A DNA stretch of 12,327 nucleotides from DASPWV01 sp046727855 (GTDB taxonomy: Bacteria > Acidobacteriota > Vicinamibacteria > Vicinamibacterales > UBA2999). Positions within the stretch are counted from its first letter, which is position 1, and every line of letters begins with the position of its first letter. The notes under the pieces are model-generated. The model searched no databases. It saw nothing but the letters and a program-made list of their open reading frames with translations, and was not told the DNA's origin. The position numbers and the translations under genes were made by a program. The stretch lies in NCBI GenBank assembly GCA_046727855.1, contig JBKPDL010000143.1, forward strand, positions 1-12,327. Reading direction: 5' to 3'. Below, one piece after another: positions 5,991 to 12,327 of the stretch.

Positions 5991-7311
5991 TCTGCATCGC
6001 GGCAAGGAACTCGCTGTTGGACTTCGTCTTGCCCATCTTCGAGAGCAGCAGCTCCATCGCCTCGACCGGCGACAGCGGCGTGAGCACTTTCCTCAGCACG
6101 TAGACGCGATTGAGGTCGTCGCGCTGCAACAGCAGTTCTTCTTTGCGGGTCCCGCTCTTCTGAATGTCGATGGCGGGGAAGACGCGCCGATCGGCGAGCT
6201 TGCGATCGAGGTGCACCTCCATGTTGCCGGTGCCCTTGAACTCCTCGAAGATCACTTCGTCCATGCGCGAGCCGGTATCAACGAGCGCGCTGGCGACGAT
6301 TGTCAAGGAGCCGCCCTGTTCGATATTGCGGGCGGCGCCAAAAAAGCGCTTCGGCCGCTGCAAGGCGTTGCTGTCCACGCCGCCCGAGAGCACCTTGCCG
6401 GAGGTGGGCACAATGGTGTTATAGGCGCGCGCCAGCCGTGTGATCGAATCGAGCAGAATCACGACGTCCTTCTTGTGTTCGACGAGACGCTTGGCTTTCT
6501 CGATCACCATTTCGGCGACCTGAACGTGCCGCTGCGCAGGCTCGTCGAAGGTGGACGAGATCACCTCGCCCTTCACCGAGCGCTGCATGTCGGTGACCTC
6601 TTCCGGCCGCTCGTCGATGAGCAGGACGATCAGATAGACCTCCGGATGATTGGCGGTGATCGCGTTGGCAATAGCCTGCAGAATCATCGTCTTGCCGGTG
6701 CGAGGCGCCGCCACGATGAGCCCACGCTGTCCCTTGCCAAGCGGCGTCATGAGATCCATGACTCGCGTCGACAGGTTTTCGGGATCGGCTTCTAGCTTGA
6801 TCCGCTCCTGCGGATAGACCGGCGTCAGGTTCTCGAAGAAGATCCGCTCCTTGCCGCGGGCAGGCGGCTCGAAGTTGACGGCTTCCACCTTGATCAGCGC
6901 GAAGTAGCGTTCGCCCTCGCGCGGCGGCCTGATCTGTCCCGCAACCGTGTCGCCGGTGTGCAAATCGAATTTGCGAATCTGCGAGGGCGACACGTAGATG
7001 TCGTCAGGCCCTGCGAGGTAGTTGTAGTCGGGCGCGCGCAGAAAGCCGAACCCGTCGGGCAGGACTTCGAGCACACCCTCGGAAAAGATCAGGCCGGCCT
7101 TGGCCGCACGCGCGCGCAGGATTTCGAAAATCAGCTCCTGCTTGCGCATGCCGGTCGCGCCGGGAATCTCGTGCTCGCGCGCGATCCTGGTCAGCGCGGT
7201 CACGCTCATTTCCTTCAGCGTCGTGAGGTCCAGCGTTACTTGTTCGGTGGGAGCGGTGATGGTGGCGGCGTCGGCCTGAGTCGCCTGAGCCGCGTTGCGA
7301 TCTGTTGCCAC
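5977..7311 (-). CDS. rho: Transcription termination factor Rho
   Basis: Hexameric RNA-dependent ATPase/translocase that ends transcription on unprotected RNA. The 444-residue product has an N-terminal Rho_N helical domain (about 28-72), a cold-shock-type RNA-binding domain with DGFGFLR (86-92), the Walker A motif APRTGKT (202-208), LLDSITR (286-292, Walker B), the Q-loop region VLSGGVDSNALQRPKRFFGAARN split over about 307-329, and the R-loop region around EQGGSL (331-336). The P-loop reads AAPRTGKT where E. coli has APPKAGKT. About 27 polar N-terminal residues precede the core. Start GTG 7309-7311 has AAAGGA just upstream (3-nt spacing); the next Met is residue 35, inside the domain. The 5' end overlaps engB by 76 bp and the 3' end overlaps aguB by 14 bp. 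Confidence 0.97.
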   Translation of the reverse strand: MATDRNAAQATQADAATITAPTEQVTLDLTTLKEMSVTALTRIAREHEIPGATGMRKQELIFEILRARAAKAGLIFSEGVLEVLPDGFGFLRAPDYNYLAGPDDIYVSPSQIRKFDLHTGDTVAGQIRPPREGERYFALIKVEAVNFEPPARGKERIFFENLTPVYPQERIKLEADPENLSTRVMDLMTPLGKGQRGLIVAAPRTGKTMILQAIANAITANHPEVYLIVLLIDERPEEVTDMQRSVKGEVISSTFDEPAQRHVQVAEMVIEKAKRLVEHKKDVVILLDSITRLARAYNTIVPTSGKVLSGGVDSNALQRPKRFFGAARNIEQGGSLTIVASALVDTGSRMDEVIFEEFKGTGNMEVHLDRKLADRRVFPAIDIQKSGTRKEELLLQRDDLNRVYVLRKVLTPLSPVEAMELLLSKMGKTKSNSEFLAAMQNGKA

Positions 7312-7916
7312 AGTTCCTTTAACCCTTCGCCGGTCTGGACGGACACGCCCAGGACCGGGCTTTCATGTACTCTTTCGAGCTCCTTCAAATGCCGCGCGCG
7401 GTCGGCGCGCGACAACTTGTCCAACTTGGTTGCGACGATCGACGAGGGCACAGCCAGCGAGCCAAGCCATCGCCACGCGTGCAGATCGGATTCCAGTCCC
7501 GGATGGCGGCTGTCGATCAGGAGCAGCACGAAAAAGAGGGAAAAGGGGTCTGCCCCCTTTTTCTCGCGCTCTTTCCCGCCGTCCGAAAAAGGGGTCTGAC
7601 CCCTTTTCCCGAAGTACCCGCTGGTAATGGACTGGAACTCTTGCGCTGCGGCGTCACCACCTCGCGCATATCCGTAGCCCGGCAAATCCACCAGATAAAA
7701 CGGCGGCACTCCTTCGCGAGCCACCCGATAAAAGTTCGCGAGGCGCGTCTTTCCCGGCGCGGCGCTCGTGCGCGCAACTTTGTGGCGCACCAGCGCGTTA
7801 ATCAGACTCGACTTGCCGACGTTCGAGCGCCCGACCAGCGCCAGTTCGGGCAGACGTTCCCTCGGAAAGCCTGCGGAGTCGACGGCGCTGGTGATGAATT
7901 CGGCTTGGACCTTCAC
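7236..7916 (-). CDS. engB: Ribosome biogenesis GTPase EngB/YsxC/YihA with an in-frame palindromic-element insertion
   Basis: Assembly GTPase for the 50S subunit, essential in several bacteria. All G motifs are present in the 226-residue product: G1 GRSNVGKS (29-36), G2 around TSAAPGKT (50-57), G3 DLPGYG (77-82), G4 TKLDK (163-167), and G5 near VSVQTG (191-196). Start GTG 7914-7916 gives MKVQAEFITSAVD, a usual opening. Two oddities stand out. Residues 103-126, between YF and LFFVLLLID, are about 24 residues where family members have about five; the DNA there is a pair of inverted palindromes, translated as KRGQTPFS...KKGADPFS in frame. The C-terminus runs 76 bp into rho and ends in a Pro-rich tail (PTPPPSPLPPNK). 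The insert lies in the loop before the strand that precedes DSRHP, a surface loop in this fold, so a functional protein is likely. It is 46 bp downstream of lon. Confidence 0.95.
   Translation of the reverse strand: MKVQAEFITSAVDSAGFPRERLPELALVGRSNVGKSSLINALVRHKVARTSAAPGKTRLANFYRVAREGVPPFYLVDLPGYGYARGGDAAAQEFQSITSGYFGKRGQTPFSDGGKEREKKGADPFSLFFVLLLIDSRHPGLESDLHAWRWLGSLAVPSSIVATKLDKLSRADRARHLKELERVHESPVLGVSVQTGEGLKELWQQIATRLRRLRPTPPPSPLPPNK
7538..7610. repeat. Pair of inverted REP-like palindromes inside engB
   Basis: Two palindromes flank a 23-bp spacer. The right one (7587-7607) has perfect 10-base arms AAAAGGGGTC and GACCCCTTTT around one T. The left (7541-7561) is the same with one change, TCTGC for TCTGA. 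The outer arms GGGAAAAGGGGTC (7538-7550) and GACCCCTTTTCCC (7598-7610) are also perfectly complementary, so the whole unit can fold as one long hairpin or two short ones. This is the layout of a REP doublet (BIME), mobilised elsewhere by REP-associated tyrosine transposases (RAYT); no such gene is in the window. The unit replaces codons 103-126 of engB, 72 bp, and keeps the frame open. Confidence 0.85.
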
Positions 7917-7928
7917 GCGAAGCGGGAA

Positions 7929-7954
7929 CGCGGGACCTGAAGGTCCGCGCTACA
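7929..7954 (-). repeat. TGTAGC hairpin repeat, copy 4, in the lon-engB gap
   Basis: On the minus strand: TGTAGC, then GCGGACCTTCAGGTCCCGCG. GGACC and GGTCC pair around TTCA, with CGCG/GCGC flanks offset by one bulge. It begins 8 bp after the lon stop and ends 12 bp before the engB GTG, filling most of the 46-bp gap. It is more than 5 kb from the cluster at 2091-2249, which shows the family is dispersed. A hairpin here could affect the stability of the lon message or the loading of ribosomes on engB, which has no clear Shine-Dalgarno sequence. Confidence 0.7.
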
Positions 7955-7962
7955 CGACGCTA

Positions 7963-10350
<2,388 letters not shown>

Positions 10351-10374
10351 ATGCTGCTATGAGATGAGATGTCA

Positions 10375-10456
10375 GATTGCCGATTGGAGACTGCAGATTT
10401 GATTGTTTGCTGTTCAACCTGCAATCACCAATCGGCAATCCCGCAGTCTCCAGGTT
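10375..10456. repeat. Interleaved inverted repeats in the clpX-lon gap
   Basis: Three complementary pairs occur in 82 bp. GATTGCCGATTGG (10375-10387) pairs with 10428-10440 over 13 bp. GGAGACTGC (10386-10394) pairs with GCAGTCTCC (10443-10451) over 9 bp. AACCTG (10416-10421) pairs with CAGGTT (10451-10456). The first two are interleaved (order A, B, A', B'), so they are mutually exclusive or form a pseudoknot. Short GATTG/CAATC words recur throughout. The right end reaches to within one base of the clpX TAA. Confidence 0.75.
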
Positions 10457-10457
10457 C

Positions 10458-11708
<1,251 letters not shown>

Positions 11709-11721
11709 TCCTACCTCTAGC

Positions 11722-12327
11722 CTACACCCGTTTCCGAATCACGTCGTCAATAATTCCGTACTCTTTGCCCTGCTCGGCCGACATGATGTAGTCGCGTTCG
11801 GTATCTTCCTGAATGCGCTTGATATCCTGCCCGGTGTGCGCCACCAGAATCTCGTTGATCCGCACACGCATACGCAGGATCTCTTTCGCGGCGATGTCGA
11901 TATCGGTGGCCTGCCCGCCGAGTCCCGACATCCAAGGCTGATGGATCAGAATGCGTGAGTTCGGGAGCGAGTAGCGCTTGCCCTTCGCACCGGCCGCCAG
12001 GAGCACCGCCGCGATCGACGCCGCTTGCCCGATGCAGATAGTCTGCACGTCAGGGCGGATGAACTGCATGGTGTCGTAGATCGCAAAGCCGTCGGTGATC
12101 GATCCGCCGGGGCTGTTGATGTAAAGCTGGATGTCCTTGTCGGGATCTTCCGATTCAAGAAACAGCATTTGCGCGACCACGAGATTGGCAATGTTGTGGT
12201 CGATCGGCGTGCCGATGATGATGATGTTGTCCTTGAGCAGGCGCGAGAAAATGTCGTACGCGCGCTCGCCCCGGTTGGTCTGTTCGACCACCATCGGGAT
12301 GAGCTGATTGTGTGCACTGAGGGGAAA
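11722..12327 (-). CDS. clpP: ATP-dependent Clp protease proteolytic subunit ClpP (5' end outside window)
   Basis: Serine peptidase that forms the two-heptamer degradation chamber used by ClpX. Numbering from the ATG at 12292-12294, the triad is S93 in GQAASIAAVLLAAG, H118 in ILIHQPW and D168 in ERDYIMSAEQ; YINSPGG and the oligomerisation regions are intact. The position after the nucleophile is Ile where Met is common. That ATG is unlikely to be the true start: the frame stays open 11 more codons to the window edge, reading ...HNQLIP before MVVEQTNRGERAYD. LIPMVVEQ corresponds to the conserved mature N-terminus (ALVPMVIEQ in E. coli), and no Shine-Dalgarno sequence precedes the ATG. The start, and perhaps a short propeptide, therefore lies beyond position 12327. 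The trigger factor gene often lies upstream. Confidence 0.97.
   Translation of the reverse strand, partial: FPLSAHNQLIPMVVEQTNRGERAYDIFSRLLKDNIIIIGTPIDHNIANLVVAQMLFLESEDPDKDIQLYINSPGGSITDGFAIYDTMQFIRPDVQTICIGQAASIAAVLLAAGAKGKRYSLPNSRILIHQPWMSGLGGQATDIDIAAKEILRMRVRINEILVAHTGQDIKRIQEDTERDYIMSAEQGKEYGIIDDVIRKRV

Noticed and set aside
7538..7610. Disrupted engB (pseudogene) or frameshift at the palindromes
   Set aside because: The frame is continuous across the insert, all GTPase motifs on both sides are intact, and the insert length is a multiple of three.
11946..12317. GTG-initiated frame overlapping the clpP 5' region
   Set aside because: It is out of frame with clpP and encodes a Ser/Arg-rich shadow; clpP homology is unbroken in the other frame.

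Overview
The window is a stretch of GC-rich bacterial chromosome in which all ten protein genes lie on the minus strand. Read in the direction of transcription, from the right edge leftward, the order is clpP, clpX, lon, engB (ysxC/yihA), rho, aguB, a radical SAM gene, aguA, a two-HKD phospholipase D/cardiolipin-synthase-like gene, and rpmE. The gene content, the leucine/arginine/alanine-rich coding and the many small palindromic repeats would fit an Acidobacteriota-like soil bacterium (Vicinamibacteria would be my first guess). This is an inference from general likeness, not a measured assignment.

Right part (about 7236-12327): a protein quality-control block. ClpP (5' end outside the window) and ClpX form one ATP-dependent protease and Lon is another. 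They are followed by the ribosome-assembly GTPase EngB. Gaps are small (13, 107 and 46 bp), and the engB 3' end overlaps the rho start by 76 bp.

Middle part (about 2239-7311): rho, then aguB (N-carbamoylputrescine amidase-like), a radical SAM protein with a cobalamin-binding-like N-terminal half, and aguA (agmatine deiminase-like). AguA and AguB are the two successive enzymes that turn agmatine into putrescine. The radical SAM gene lies between them and its stop codon abuts the aguA start codon.

Left part (1-2238): a 245-bp gap full of short palindromic repeats, a membrane-anchored PLD-family gene, rpmE (zinc-binding L31), and a densely folded tail of inverted repeats after rpmE. In many bacteria rho and rpmE are neighbours; here they are separated by four genes.

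The genes are mostly ordinary. The unusual part is the repeats. (1) A pair of inverted palindromes of the AAAAGGGGTC type sits inside the engB coding sequence and is translated in frame as about 24 extra residues, leaving every GTPase motif intact. (2) A family of about 26-bp hairpins headed TGTAGC occurs four to five times, and one copy supplies the last codons and stop codon of aguA. (3) The lon-clpX gap holds interleaved inverted repeats that cannot all pair at once. (4) The region after rpmE holds three abutting stem-loops, one with an integron attC-like end.
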